Assembly: GCF_932276165.1 (NCBI RefSeq)
Contig: NC_063984.1
Span: 9,183,501 to 9,247,500, forward strand
DNA length: 64,000 bases
Reading direction: 5' to 3'
Source of the DNA: Plutella xylostella
Taxonomy: Eukaryota > Arthropoda > Insecta > Lepidoptera > Plutellidae
The stretch's first letter is position 1, and each line of letters starts with the position of its first letter. Below the pieces are notes generated by a model. That model did no database searches, was not told the origin of the DNA, and saw only the letters and a list, made by a program, of their open reading frames with translations. The translations under genes were made by a program, and so were the position numbers. This document shows positions 13,235 through 24,698 of this stretch, in pieces.

Positions 13235-16200
13235 TCACTGATCTCAATATATGATAAATTTACATATTCTCATATAACACTAACTTTGGGCTTTGAAGCT
13301 TTTTACGCCCCTATAGCAGTATTCAGTAACGAAACCTCCAATTTATATTGTCTACACATGAAACTTACATATACATATGCCACCTGCGTAGAGTATGTAC
13401 ATTGTTGCTTATACATAATGATGTAGAGTTCCAATGCCGGTATACGATACGCCCACATAGGAGCCTAAATTCTCCACCTCCATACATTAGCTATTAATTA
13501 ATCGCTTCACGCTAATTATTCAATACAAGTGCCTACAGCGGCCGATATCACAAAGGGCCCGATATATCTACGCAGCAACATTCGCAGTTACAACGCGCAA
13601 TCTCTGGAATAGCATATTGGTTGTGTTGAACGCGCAATGGCCGCATACAAGACGTTGATCTTCGGGCCTGCACATTCTGCACAATGCTTTGTACGCATCG
13701 TTCAGATTGATTGTCCCCTGGGACGGTATGGCAGCGATATCGTATGCATCTTATGGACGCAGCATAGAAAGCATTTTCGTTTGACAGTTATCGCGATAAG
13801 TGCAATTCGGGGGGGCTTGTTACATAAACTAAACTCAATAGGGTATTCCTACAGGACATGTGAATGGGCTCACATAAAAGTGATCTGTGTACAGATAAAA
13901 ATAAAGTTATATGGGTCAGTGAATTGTTACTTTAAAACCAAAAACACAAGGTCCTTCAATATTTCAAGAAGTTATTTCTAAATTTGAATAACTTGGTGTT
14001 ACTGATGCAATTTAAAATATCTATTTCTGATAAAAATATTTACTTTAACGATGATGGTGTACTATTAAGTTCATACAAGAAATGTGTTTTAATGCAAGTA
14101 ATACAACTGCTGAATTACACAGACTCAATGGTAAACACTGAATATTTTATCACGTATATTTTCCTGGCTTATTTTTCAATGATGCTAAAATCGTATGTCA
14201 TGCGACTGATGTTAATTAGTTACGGCTATACGGATCGTCCGAATTATTAATATTTTGCTCATGACTCAATTTCGTGCCGCCATGATGATTTATTATGTCG
14301 GATGTTTTGTCAAGCACTTGGATGTTTTTGCCGTTGACCTTATAAGGAGTCAGCTCACTTATTAGCAGGATGGCAATGAACTTAAGTCGTCAACAAGGAG
14401 GCTTTAGGAGGTATGTACCCACAGGTAGGTACAGGTAGATATGTCCGCAATCAAAGTAACGTTCCAAGTGTCGACTGCGCGCGACGGGCCATCACTCTTC
14501 GCCGTACGATCAAAGCATTCAGCCGGATTAAGAATAATTAGCCAATTTGTCATTTTAATGTCACATGCCGTCACGTACCTCGGCTAAGCGCTGCGGAGGG
14601 AAAGAAAAAATACAAATATAAAAATTTAATCCAATCGTAAAAACTACAAGTCGGCATAACTCATGCGTCTTTGCCTTTTGTGAGTGTTAAAAAATAAAAA
14701 GAGCATTTAAAAAAAGAACATTAGTTCGCGCGGCGGATCAGTCATCCTCCCGCCGCGAGTGGAGACACGTCGCTATACTCAAGAACACTTCTCAGATATT
14801 ATTTATTATTCTGACACATAAACTAATGATGATTTGATTCTGACCTTCGACGTTCAATCGTGAGTGTAGAGCCCGGCATGCACATTTGCTTACTCAGCAA
14901 TATAAAGTGTGCACGCTCATAATAAACCTCATTCAAGCACGATTATCCTCATCCAAGTTTCAGATCAACGTTTTAATTGGCACCGGATTGGCACTATAAT
15001 GACGTCATCGCATTAAGCTCCGCGAGCCGACGTTTTTAATGAAGTCAGCACGCTGCTTATTAAAGCTTTTTACTTTTGAAAGGATTACACACTACAGGCA
15101 ACAGCAAACACGGCTAGAAAATATACGCAAATTAAGCTATTTTACTAACTTTAAATTTCAATAAGACAACCTTAAACCAGAAAGCTACACTCCACAAAAG
15201 GCACTGAAAATGCGTGTGTTATTTTTTCCGCCACCCACCGTCCATCATCAGTTTACCGGCATGATTCGTCATCGGATGATTAATACATGAGCTCGAACTG
15301 GCTCACAGCTCATTAGCCGAAGGGTTTAGGCTCTCCGACGTCTTCGACCACTTAATCACTCGAACAAAGCCGCGCGTGACGACTATGTCATTCCTCTTCT
15401 TCGGCCAACTTGGAAATACTTGGATTATTAAGTACCTACCTACATACATAGTTGGTTTGAAGAGTTAGATATGTGATGATGATGGTATGGAAGCCTTGTA
15501 TAAGTAATACTTGAATGTTTATGTGAATTATTGTGAATGCTTGATCAGTATTCACAGTAGAAAAGTAGTGTATCCAAGCATTTTCCTATTAAATATACCT
15601 ATATGTAGCGATGCAATTACACCACATACATAATATATATTATAGAAGGCATGTATAATTATTACAACAATGAATGTGGCGCGACGCGAAGAGTCGATCA
15701 CGGTAACATATCGATGTCATTAGCCTCTGTCGCACTCCTGATTGCCTGGTACAGTTCGGGGTTAAATGAGGACTGATGCTGAATCTTCTATGAGGAATGA
15801 ATCGATAAGCTTTTAGAATCATAGGGAATACTAAACACTAAGGCACAGTTTCTTACATGATGAATCTGCCTAATTTTATACTTTAATTGTGTGAAAACAA
15901 ACAATTCAGCCAATCTCGGCGCTGCATCTGCATTCCACATTATCATGACATTCTCAAGTTTAAAACATTACAAATTCATGCTTCGGTTAGTGAAATGTAT
16001 ACCAACCAGAATCATCATCATATTTTGAACTACCCCATAAGTGTAGCTATAAAACAAAATGTTAATATTAATTTTGACCTGTCATCACGACTATCCTTTT
16101 TATAGTTCTCATGATGAAATACTCCCATAATATTTTATTAGAGCCATATCATGAGCAGGAAGTTTATATCTAGCTATCAATCATATAAGCATTTGAGGTA

Positions 16201-16275
16201 CGGGAACATTTGTTATAGTTTTTAATCCGTAGAGCATATCGAATCGTAGGTGTAGACGGCCAGTTGCCATAATAA
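12774..16275. other. Non-coding stretch
   Basis: No supported gene. The adjacent open frames at 13637-13981 and 13984-14250 lie in AT-rich DNA and show no domain. Apart from the (AT)18 run and a GC-rich patch with an initiator-like TCAGTC at 14738, I see nothing specific. Confidence 0.5.
13197..13232. repeat. (AT)18 microsatellite
   Basis: Uninterrupted AT dinucleotides. Alternating A/T of this length is expected to be polymorphic and cruciform-prone. Confidence 0.97.
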
Positions 16276-16378
16276 TACACTGACGGGCAATGAAAAGGTT
16301 CCACTGAGAAAATCACCAAATTACTATTAAACAGAAAAGACTAACTTAATGACGCCTTCTACATTATTAAAGTAAAAT
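16276..16378 (+). mobile_element. Left half of Tc1/mariner-like MITE
   Basis: Begins CACTGACGGGCAATGAAAAG after a TA. It continues with the family internal sequence (AAATCACCAAATTACTA, GACTAACTTAATGACGCC) also seen at 37850-37975 and 38746-38954. It stops at the (TAA)n tail of the minus-strand LINE, and the matching right end is at about 18285-18381. Confidence 0.75.
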
Positions 16379-16399
16379 AATAATAATAATAATAATAAT
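16378..16399 (+). repeat. (TAA)n tract, 3' end of the minus-strand LINE
   Basis: Seven TAA units at the 3' terminus of the LINE (TTA in its sense). Confidence 0.9.
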
Positions 16400-18259
16400 T
16401 TATTTATTTCAGATATAACAATCCATATAATGTGTTAGTAACAATGTATCCTTAGTCTATGTTAGTAAATTATATTCATAAACATGCATGATATTATAAA
16501 AGATAAATAAATAAATAATTTCAGATGTCAAATAGTTAATATTACAATCATAATCAGCAAGCAATTAGGTGAATTAATAAAAACAATAACAAAAGAATTT
16601 TAAATTTAAATGTCAACAAAATTTAAGTGCATACATAATAAAAATAAAAAGCAAATTCAAAATATACAAAAAATCATTTTAGGGTTAATAGGACCGTTGC
16701 GATGGCATGGATGGAACGTGCAGACCCGACCAATGTCGCAAAAAGGGACCATCAAACCTATCAGATACAATCTTCAGGAGGCTGTTGCCACCACCGCGAG
16801 TCCTGCGCAGCAGTGATGCTGCCCTTTTTCGCATGATCGCCTGGAACCCGTCTGTCCGCGCTTCAGCAAACATCCCAGATGCGCTACAGAATCGCGGTAG
16901 CCGCAACAGAATCCTGAAGGCATTGTTATACTGGATGCGCAGGGCACTATAGGATTTCTGTGTGTAGTTAATCCACAGGCTACACGTATACAGCGAGGTA
17001 CAGTAGGCTTTAAACAAGGTTATTTTAACCTCCTTCGTGCAACGCGAGAACCTGCGGGCCAACATATTGCACCTCACTGACAATGCCCTGCGCTCCCGCT
17101 CCATGTCGGTGTCGTCTGTGAGGTCCTCATTTACCCAGTGACCCAGGTACTTAAATTTTTGGACTTGAGCCAGAGGAGATCCATCTAGTGTTAAGGGTCG
17201 CGGAATAGTAGAAGTCTTTCTACCCGCCTTAAATATTAGGATCTCACTCTTTTTGCTGTTGTACCTGAGTCCATGGGCAGTGGCGTAGTTTTCACATATA
17301 CTTAGGAGTATTTCAAGTCCACGGGCTGAAGGCGTCAACAGCACCATATCATCGGCGTAGCTAATATTGTTGATCATCTGACCGTCAATAGAACAGCCGA
17401 CTGTGGCACTGCTGAGCCTCTCAATCAGTCGGTTCATGTATAGGCTAAAGAGTTTTGGTGAACTCAACCCCCCCTGCCTCACCCCACACTCCAGCCCATA
17501 CATGTCCGACACAGAACCTGCCCAACGCACACAATTGTTTTGGTTTTGGTACCAAAATCGGAATGTTTCCGTTATCTCTACAGGCAGGTCAGTCTCGCTG
17601 TAAAGCTTCTCCCACAGTATGTCATAAGACACGAGATCAAATGCCTTCGAAAGGTCCAGAAAGCATGCATATACAGGCGTACTCCTATCAGTGTAGTATC
17701 GTACAGTGTGCTTGAGACATAATATGGCTGACTCCGTGGACAATCCAGCACGAAAGCCAAACTGCCCATCATGCAGTTGAACGTGTTTCTCCAGATATGA
17801 GTCAAGCACACTGTCTAACACTTTTGCTAATATGGTCGCCAGTGATATTGGTCTGTAATTCGCCTTATCCGAGGCATCCCCAGTTTTGTCCTTAATCACT
17901 GGGACCACAACAGTTTTCATAAGCATCTCAGGAAGATACGCATGCCTTATACACAGAGTGTAAAACAGCGCTAATACTCTAGGTAAGTGTACGCCCGCAT
18001 ATTGCAAATGCTCGATACTGAGACCGTCGTGTCCCGGTGATTTGCCCCTGCTCATCTGCTGAATGATTTTAGCGACTTGTTTAGCTTCGACTCGCACAGG
18101 CGCGTCCCCGGAACACCGGGCCCCAGGCCCGAGCACCCGCGGCGTCGCCTCTGGACCCAACGGAGACTTCACCTTGAAGTATTCGCGAAACGCATTCGCA
18201 ATACCCCTCGGCTCGCTTACCCCGTCGACACTCACAGGCAGGCTCGCTCTAGGGTTCAA
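16379..18259 (-). mobile_element. 5'-truncated LINE, CR1/L2/Rex1-like group
   Basis: A minus-strand non-LTR retrotransposon fragment. It has a reverse transcriptase frame, a roughly 280-bp AT-rich 3' UTR and a 3' terminal (TTA)n run, read on the plus strand as (TAA)n at 16378-16399. The 5' end is cut: the endonuclease region is absent and the sense strand begins immediately after a run of 20 A (T20 on the plus strand, 18260-18279). On both sides lie halves of a Tc1/mariner-like MITE, so the LINE seems to have inserted into it. The clade call rests on the CGVRQGGLSSPKLFSLY and NNISYADDMVLL style of motifs and is tentative. Confidence 0.88.
16685..18259 (-). CDS. LINE reverse transcriptase, N-terminally truncated
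   Basis: A 524-codon uninterrupted frame for the reverse transcriptase of the truncated LINE. Motif A is FLDLSKAFD (Asp about residue 202), the finger/palm block is GVRQGGLSSPKLF, and the catalytic motif C is YADD (residues about 301-304). A thumb-like C-terminal region and a final MRKRAASLLRR stretch follow. The frame has no ATG at its upstream edge: the codon at 18257-18259 is TTG and the frame continues into the A20 tract as lysines. It is therefore a fragment of a longer ORF and not a complete gene. The first internal Met is near residue 69 (MSRGKSPGHDG). No stops or frameshifts are present in the remaining frame, which suggests moderate age at most. Confidence 0.9.
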   Translation of the reverse strand: MNPRASLPVSVDGVSEPRGIANAFREYFKVKSPLGPEATPRVLGPGARCSGDAPVRVEAKQVAKIIQQMSRGKSPGHDGLSIEHLQYAGVHLPRVLALFYTLCIRHAYLPEMLMKTVVVPVIKDKTGDASDKANYRPISLATILAKVLDSVLDSYLEKHVQLHDGQFGFRAGLSTESAILCLKHTVRYYTDRSTPVYACFLDLSKAFDLVSYDILWEKLYSETDLPVEITETFRFWYQNQNNCVRWAGSVSDMYGLECGVRQGGLSSPKLFSLYMNRLIERLSSATVGCSIDGQMINNISYADDMVLLTPSARGLEILLSICENYATAHGLRYNSKKSEILIFKAGRKTSTIPRPLTLDGSPLAQVQKFKYLGHWVNEDLTDDTDMERERRALSVRCNMLARRFSRCTKEVKITLFKAYCTSLYTCSLWINYTQKSYSALRIQYNNAFRILLRLPRFCSASGMFAEARTDGFQAIMRKRAASLLRRTRGGGNSLLKIVSDRFDGPFLRHWSGLHVPSMPSQRSY

Positions 18260-18279
18260 TTTTTTTTTTTTTTTTTTTT
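18260..18279 (+). repeat. T20 homopolymer at the LINE 5' junction
   Basis: Twenty consecutive T on the plus strand lie exactly between the truncated LINE coding frame and the right half of the split MITE. Read in the LINE sense this is A20 just upstream of the element, an odd place for a poly(A). Confidence 0.9.
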
Positions 18280-18381
18280 GTGTATTATATTTTGTTCAAA
18301 TTTTAAATTAAATGTGAGAAAAAAATTGGATCTTTTGGTGTCGGCATTTAGTGAGTGGAACTTTTTCATTGCTTGTGATAA
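18280..18381 (+). mobile_element. Right half of Tc1/mariner-like MITE
   Basis: AT-rich internal sequence with ATTTTGTT and AAATTAAAT blocks comparable to the complete MITE at 38746-38954. It ends with GTGGAACTTTTTCATTGCTT, the inverted complement of the left end at 16276. The last few bases before TA have diverged from the other copies. Confidence 0.65.
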
Positions 18382-18471
18382 TAATAATACCTCGATAGAT
18401 TTTCTTAATTTTAATTGCAGATTTAACTTATTTTTAACAAATTTAATTGTTTTATCGCAGGTAAAATTTTA

Positions 18472-18924
18472 AGGCTGATTCACACATGGTTTAGTGCGAG
18501 TGTTTAGTATATGTACATTTCTGGGCTTGTTGTATTAAATTAGTATTTGCACAACTTTTGAATCTGCCATACATACTCAGAAATATACGTCTATTCGCAG
18601 ACTACTACAAAATACAATACAAAATATATTTATTTGACCCATTTTCACACACATTTTACAAATACACAAGTCAGTAAAAACATAGGTACATTAAGAAGTT
18701 ACTTAAACTATTATTAGGTTAGCATGCAAAACTTAGGTAAGTTATTGGTGTTTTAACAGTGCTCAATATAGGTACTTAGGTAATCTAGGAATGTGTTATT
18801 TACATTTTTAATTCCACCTAAACTAGGTCTAGCCTGTACTATAGGAGGAAATGTTTTTCTAGCCAGTAGGTACATGTAGTATTGACAATGAAGGTACTCG
18901 CACTAAACAGTGTGTGAATCAGCC
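18472..18924. mobile_element. TIR element of about 450 bp
   Basis: Imperfect 30-bp terminal inverted repeats: the left reads GGCTGATTCACACATGGTTT and the right reads, in reverse complement, GGCTGATTCACACACTGTTT, both continuing AGTGCGAGT. TA lies next to each end. The interior holds an AT-rich segment (18610-18700) with ATATTTATTTGACC that resembles a minus-strand LINE 3' tail. No ORF is credible. Confidence 0.75.
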
Positions 18925-19563
18925 TATATTGAAAGTACGACTCTATCGTCTAGTTAAAGGACTAATCGAAGGCGAAAAATACCTCTCATAATGGTCACTA
19001 TTGCATAAAAGTTCCCCAATGACCAACACACCTACATCACTCCCGACAATGGCAGCGAATATAGCCACTTGTACACCTATAGGCCTTTGCACAGCACAAC
19101 AAAATTATTAATTACGCGGGCAACCACACAAGTACGGCCACTGGGTAGTAACAGTTGGGCAGGCATCTAATTAGCAACACTGGAGGTAAAATCAATAAGG
19201 TAATTAGAGGAATAGCTGTGGGCTTCAGCCAAGCCTGCCTCTCCATTGAAGGGCCAGCGCCGGCCACCCCTCTACTCATACCTACATGGCATGGTAATGT
19301 TATAGGTACTAATTGCACAGTAATTATTTTGTTGAAAACTGTAATAAAAGAGTTATAGTGGCAAGTGTTGGATTTAACTATTTTTAAGACCTAAATCGTG
19401 AAAGTACTTGTTTTCAATATGAATGATGCTTGAATCTACTTAAATATTGATTTGTACCTTCTTGGTGAGGTATTATTTATTATGTCATCATAAATACATC
19501 AACATATTATATGAAACTGAAAATGTATGCAGATGCACAGGATTTGGTGAATTTGGTGACATG

Positions 19564-19590
19564 TCACTGAAACTTTTTCATTGCTTGCGA
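19564..19590 (+). repeat. Solo right terminus of the Tc1/mariner-like MITE family
   Basis: TGAAACTTTTTCATTGCTTG matches the right terminal repeat at 18355 and 38929. I found no left partner upstream, so this is a fragment or a chance match. Confidence 0.4.
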
Positions 19591-20148
19591 TGTATTATGT
19601 GAACTTAAATCACGTCTACATTGAGAATGAATGGTCACCAGAGTCCGCGTTGTTCTATGCACGTGTATGATGGATGGCAGTAAACCCATTACCACCTGTT
19701 AGTAACAACCCGAAAACAAATTCTCCAATTTCACTTTGTCAAACCTTTTACCGTCGGGTCTAATGAAAATTAGAACCAGTGAAAGTAATGGACAGAAGAA
19801 AGAATATGTCGGAAAAAGAAATGATTAATCGTGGAGCGGAAATTGCGGGTGAAGCCGCGATGAGCGCGAGTGCGTGGCACCGGCTGGCACTGGGCTAATA
19901 CGATGAGTTTGTTTAGAGGTTTATTGGAGAAGTCATTAGAAGTCATCGTCACACATCGACTACTGCAACCAAAATTCCTGCACATCAGGTTTTACGAGCC
20001 CGTGTTCCGAAAATCGAATAAAGTGTATTGCATAAAATCTGTTTCCGTTCATCGTTATCATAAAAAATAAATAAATCATAGTCGCCGAATAATTTTACCA
20101 CTTCTTGACTTCGAGGAGATGAATTACGTATGATATCTTGAAATCGAG

Positions 20149-20482
20149 CGGTGGTAGCTCAGTCGGGTAAGCGCCCGCTTCTCACGCAAGAGATGCGGGT
20201 TCGAATCCCGGCGCTGACATGTACTAATGAGTTCTTTTAACTTAAGTACAATGTATACCATCGCTCTTACGGTGAAGGAAAACATCGTGAGGAAACCTGC
20301 TTATCTAGATTAAGCACATCTAGATATGTGAACCCACCAACCCGCAGTGGACCAGCGTGATGGGAAATGGTCCAAGCTTAGGAAGTCAGTTTAGACCTTG
20401 GGGATATGCACAAAGGTTCCACTCAAGAGAGCCAGGTGCAGGTACTTAAACCCGCACAGAGAATAGAATAGAATAGAATGCC
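20149..20482 (+). mobile_element. tRNA-derived SINE
   Basis: The head is tRNA-like, with an A box region (TGGTAGCTCAGTCGGG) and a B box (GGGTTCGAATCCC) at about 20206-20218, so RNA polymerase III transcription is expected of an intact copy. The body contains GTGAAGGAAAACATCGTGAG and CCACCAACCCGCAGTGGACC, a body I recognise from many lepidopteran genomes. The tail is an (AATAG)n run at 20461-20480. No clear target duplication is visible. The head is too diverged to be a functional tRNA gene. Confidence 0.85.
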
Positions 20483-21511
20483 CATGTAGGTTAATTTAGA
20501 AAGCAATAAAAAGCAAACAAATCCCGCTTAGCTGTCTATGAAAAAAATCCAAAATTATTAGGTTTGCGGTACAGATAACAACAAATTTATATCCAGTGCA
20601 GCCAAAAAACCGAAGGCTCTGCCAAATGAGAGGTTATCCCCACAAGCTCATTCACCGTCCATTAACCGCGTCGTATTTATCTTAGCTCGGGGGACACATC
20701 CTTAATGTGTCCGAGGGAATGTTGCTGCCAGACGGAAAATATCGACATTTCAACATATTTTTGTTCTTTAAGCACGGACACTAAAGAGAGTGGAGGGGCA
20801 TTTTAAAAAAAATATTAACATTTTGTTCAGCTGTTAAAAATTCATCACCGCTTATCATTATCACTCTCCTATCTTAAAGTCTTATCAAAGGCATTTGATT
20901 TCCTCTACGAGTACCCAGTAAATCATAAATTACTCTAAGATGTAAAATTTCATCATAAAAATTCCCTTCATCCCATCCCTGAAACTTTCCCGAAATAAAA
21001 TAAATCCAACATTTTATTTCACCGACATATAATTTCACCTTAACGCCCACTACTACGAGGCAGCGTAGCAACACATTGCATAATCGTGCTACGCAGTTGC
21101 GTAGCATGATGACGTCACGGGAGGCGCAACCGGAACAGTATTACTCGCCAGCGGCGGCCGGAAGTCCACAATATATTGCCGATCGCAGCCGAACGCGTAA
21201 ATAACGTGTTTTAGCTGACCACTGTAGTAGATGGGAAGGATATGGATATGAATAAAAAAAATACTCATGGACATCATACTAGAGCTTTTAGGATTTACTC
21301 TCCGTCTGTTAATGAGTAAGTACGTAATTGAGCTAATCTGAATAAATGCACAAGACCCTGAAAAATTCATAGTATTCCTAATGTTTGAGACACACGTAAA
21401 TTCGTTGGTACATTACGCTTCACATATATTTTTTTTCCTTTCATGAAATAACCTTTGCAATATGTAACCAGGACGAACATTTTTTTTACAACATAAGCGA
21501 TAAAGAGAAAA

Positions 21512-21790
21512 TCGTCATCATCATCAGCCTATAGCAGTCCACTGCTGAACGTAGGCCTCTCCCAAAGCACGCCACTGGATGCGATCTTTAGCTTTCCGAG
21601 AAAATACGCGTCTTAATTTTCCGTCTTAAAACGGCACCGGATTGGACCGGCCACCCTAAAACATGTGTCGTGGGGTGTCATTACGCGGGCATCGGTCGGC
21701 CATGTCCACGACATTTATTTTACGGCATCCGGCCATAAAAGTGATCCACCGCCTGCATTCTGCACCGAGACTATGACCCTGGCGGCGGAT
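21512..21790 (-). mobile_element. RTE-type LINE remnant, minus strand
   Basis: Starts with (ATC)n and CAGCCTATAGCAGTCCACTG, then GTAGGCCTCTCCCAAAGC and CCACTGGATGCGATCTTTAG. This is the reverse complement of the 3' end of a very common lepidopteran RTE family. The family-specific match is clear to about 21600; the rest to 21790 is assigned by continuity only. Confidence 0.7.
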
Positions 21791-21930
21791 TTGCAAACTA
21801 TATAAAGGTAAAAATATATTTCATGTATACTTTACTGTTAAATTTCTATAAATATTTTTATTCACTTCGTATCTAGTAAATTTAAACCATTAAAAAATGA
21901 AAAGTTCTAGATACAATTTTAATTATTTAG

Positions 21931-22070
21931 GGCCTGTTCCACAATGTCTGGTTAGTGGCTACCTGTTGGATAAAATACATACTGTCACTGTCTAAAAAAT
22001 AATGACAGAGAGTGACAGCATGTATTTTATCCGACAGGTAGCCACTAACCAGACATTGTGGAACAGGCCC
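21931..22070. mobile_element. 140-bp hairpin MITE, Harbinger-like
   Basis: Two arms of about 63 bp (21931-21993 and 22008-22070) are reverse complements with only about three mismatches, separated by a loop of about 14 bp. The ends are GGGCCTGTTCCACAATGTCT. TTA lies on both flanks, consistent with the 3-bp TWA duplication of PIF/Harbinger. The near-perfect pairing suggests a young copy or gene conversion between arms. No coding sequence. Confidence 0.88.
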
Positions 22071-22699
22071 TTAGTATATTATAACTTGTAGTTAAATCAA
22101 ATATATTTTGGACTTTGAACTTTAATTAATTAAGAGTAGAAAATATTATTCTATCGTGACTATTAGCTACACTGCAGATCATAAATAACATAACCATAAC
22201 TAAGCAAGCACAATGCTCATATATAATTTCGGGAGCGCTATCTTGGTATTGTTAAATGTCTTTAACAACCCTACACCATTACAGAGCAAACGCAGCCGAC
22301 AAGACTAAATACGCGACCGGAAGTGATAAAGCTTTTTGGCTAAAAAAGCATTAGATGCGGCGATAGTGCGGAAATCAAGTGGAAATTTGTGTCGGTGGCC
22401 ATATACCGTCGGATAATCTCGCCTACACCGTGGGACACCCTCTGTCTCGTCAAGTGAAACGATAATATGTGATGAAGTTTTAGATTTTGTAGCATATTTC
22501 GTTTGATTTTAAAGCATTTTGTATTTATTCGTATTGTTAATTTAATTTATACAATAGAAGAAATAGGTATGCTACAAGCTTCAGTCACAATTTGACTATA
22601 TCGCTAGTAAATGACAAAATCATTTATTTTATTCTATTATGTGTTGCTATTATCATTAATCAAATCAAAAATACTGATAGATTTCACGCCTGCTTCCTA

Positions 22700-22830
22700 A
22701 GAACTTTATTTTTATTTTTATTTTATTTATTTGGGAAAACAAACAGTCTTACATTGTATAGTAGGTATTGTAAGTATATATGTAAAATTATGTTAGTTAA
22801 ACATAAGACCCACAGCGTTATCCACAGATA
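22700..22830 (-). mobile_element. Probable LINE 3' tail, minus strand
   Basis: (TTTTA)n-like run at 22708-22730, then TTATTTGGGAAAACAAACAG and TCTTACATT. This is the reverse complement of a common insect LINE tail ending in A-rich repeats. The 5' limit is not visible. Confidence 0.45.
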
Positions 22831-24068
22831 GGTAAACAACTTTGATAGATATAACGTTAATCGCATAATTTATCTTGGTAAATGATTTATGTTGAAAATG
22901 TTCAGGTAATTTTTTCGTATTTATAAATGTGTACTAACTTAACCCAGTGAACACTAGGAACACCTAAAGATTAGACAGGATATTTACTGGTCTTGCCTTA
23001 ATCTAGCCTTGGCATAACCGTGGTCTGATTGTGATTCTTTAAGATATTCATCGTAGGCTTATCGCTGAATCTCTATATAAATAGCGTAGTTGTGTAATGT
23101 ATATACCTTTTCAGTTTTAGGCGAATATATCATTCGACCATCAACAGGTTCAAATTCTTCAAGCATCATCAGGATAATAAAGCAACTAAGTTTCTTTAAC
23201 ATTTTACGATCTTCACTTATAGCTTATAGCTACGACATGCAATAACCATGTTGGGGCACAATAAAATACATTGTAAACGTTAATTTTAACCTGTTAATAT
23301 ATTGACAACTTCACATATTGCTTCATGGGCATAAAGCTGGGTCTACATTTGAATCATTTCCATGTATCAGTGCGAACACTGCGAATATAGCCTCCTGAGC
23401 GTGCCTTTATCACCATGATTTGCGCCGATGCTATGCAATGTAGATTTGAAATAGAGAAATGATACAAATGTAGTGTAAACCCTTAATTGTCCCATTTAGA
23501 ATCATTAGAAAATATTAAGTTTTTAATCAATAGATTTGACTAAGTATTAAATTTAGGAAATTCGGACATAGTTTTTGATTAAAATCAATCACTAAATTAA
23601 ACATACCGTCATGGATAGGCGCCCAAATTCAATGTTACCAGCTTAGGCGATAAAAAATACTTTTATAAAAAATATATTTAACTAAAAAGGGAAGGGGATA
23701 TAGGACCTGATTATGCTGATGATGATAACATTATATTTGTATGCAAATTATTTTCAAATAGAGATCGACTCACGTAACTTCACCAAATTTCTTGTATGTA
23801 GTACATACTCTGTTATCAACTTGTATCTTTCAGCTCACAGCAGATATATGTCAGCTGTTATTCTCATTATTTTACTTACTAGTTACTTACTTATTCATAA
23901 ACTGATGAGTACCTAAATGTACCGTTAGTCTAATGCAGCTAGCAGCACCGTTCTAGTGACAAATGAGCATCGAACAGTATAATAAAAAGGAAATGAATCT
24001 AATGCAGGATGTAGGACATTGATTCAATTGAGGGCAGCCATTGTACAGAGTCATGGCCAGAATTAACT

Positions 24069-24123
24069 ACTTACATACCTATTTAAGTAAATATTTGTAT
24101 GTAAGTGAATGCTATTAGCATTC
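24069..24123. repeat. Two adjacent hairpins
   Basis: ACTTACATAC (24069-24078) pairs with GTATGTAAGT (24097-24106). It is directly followed by GAATGCT-att-AGCATTC (24107-24123). Confidence 0.8.
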
Positions 24124-24646
24124 AGTTTGGCATTTTTATGCTGTAAGTAAGTTTAAGTGTTGTGAAGCATAATTTTATTTGTTTGTTCATGTTGAAATTT
24201 TATTACATTATCAACTCAAGAATGTTTTCTAATAATACCCTACTATGTTTTTTAATAACATTTAGTATTATTAGGTATAACGTAATTTATAAGTAACACC
24301 AATGTAATCTGATGTGCAGATAAACTTTTACTAGGTTTAAGTCACATTATTTAGTAGAACAATAATGTAAACTATTAAATGAATAAAATAAATAAAAAAA
24401 GTAGTACTCATCTGTAATTTTAAACAACTTAAAAACTTACACCTTTTCCTTTAAGTCTCTATAAACACCATGCATGATTATGTTGAAAATGTTCATGACC
24501 TAGTGTGTTAAACAGAATATAACTGAGGTAAAAACATTTATGTTTTTAATATAGGATTATTACTGTTTAGTGCATATTTCCAGTAGCCAAAAAAAATTTA
24601 CACATGAAGATCATTAGCTAACAAAGAATATCGGTTTCATGCTTAC

Positions 24647-24698
24647 ATATAATCACGGTGTTCTCCGCGTATTGCAATCCAATTCCAAATGTGAGTTC
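24647..24698 (-). other. Candidate micro-exon, minus strand
   Basis: In the minus sense, a strong acceptor (TTTTTCTTTTTCAG) is followed by 52 nt beginning GAACTCACATTTGGAATTGG and a donor (AT|GTAAGC). Two frames are open within it. No protein family was recognised and no partner exon can be proved; a donor-like GAG|GTAAGA lies on the same strand at 25290. This may be chance. Confidence 0.2.

Noticed and set aside
13637..14250. Two consecutive open frames (114 and 88 codons)
   Set aside because: Low-complexity AT-rich translation with no motif; adjacent stops are consistent with chance.
14700..14770. Core promoter with TATA-like TTTAAAA and initiator TCAGTC
   Set aside because: The spacing is roughly right, but the TATA match is weak, no downstream element fits and no transcript is evident.
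20149..20220. Functional tRNA gene
   Set aside because: A and B boxes are present, but the stems do not pair properly and the sequence continues into a SINE body and tail.
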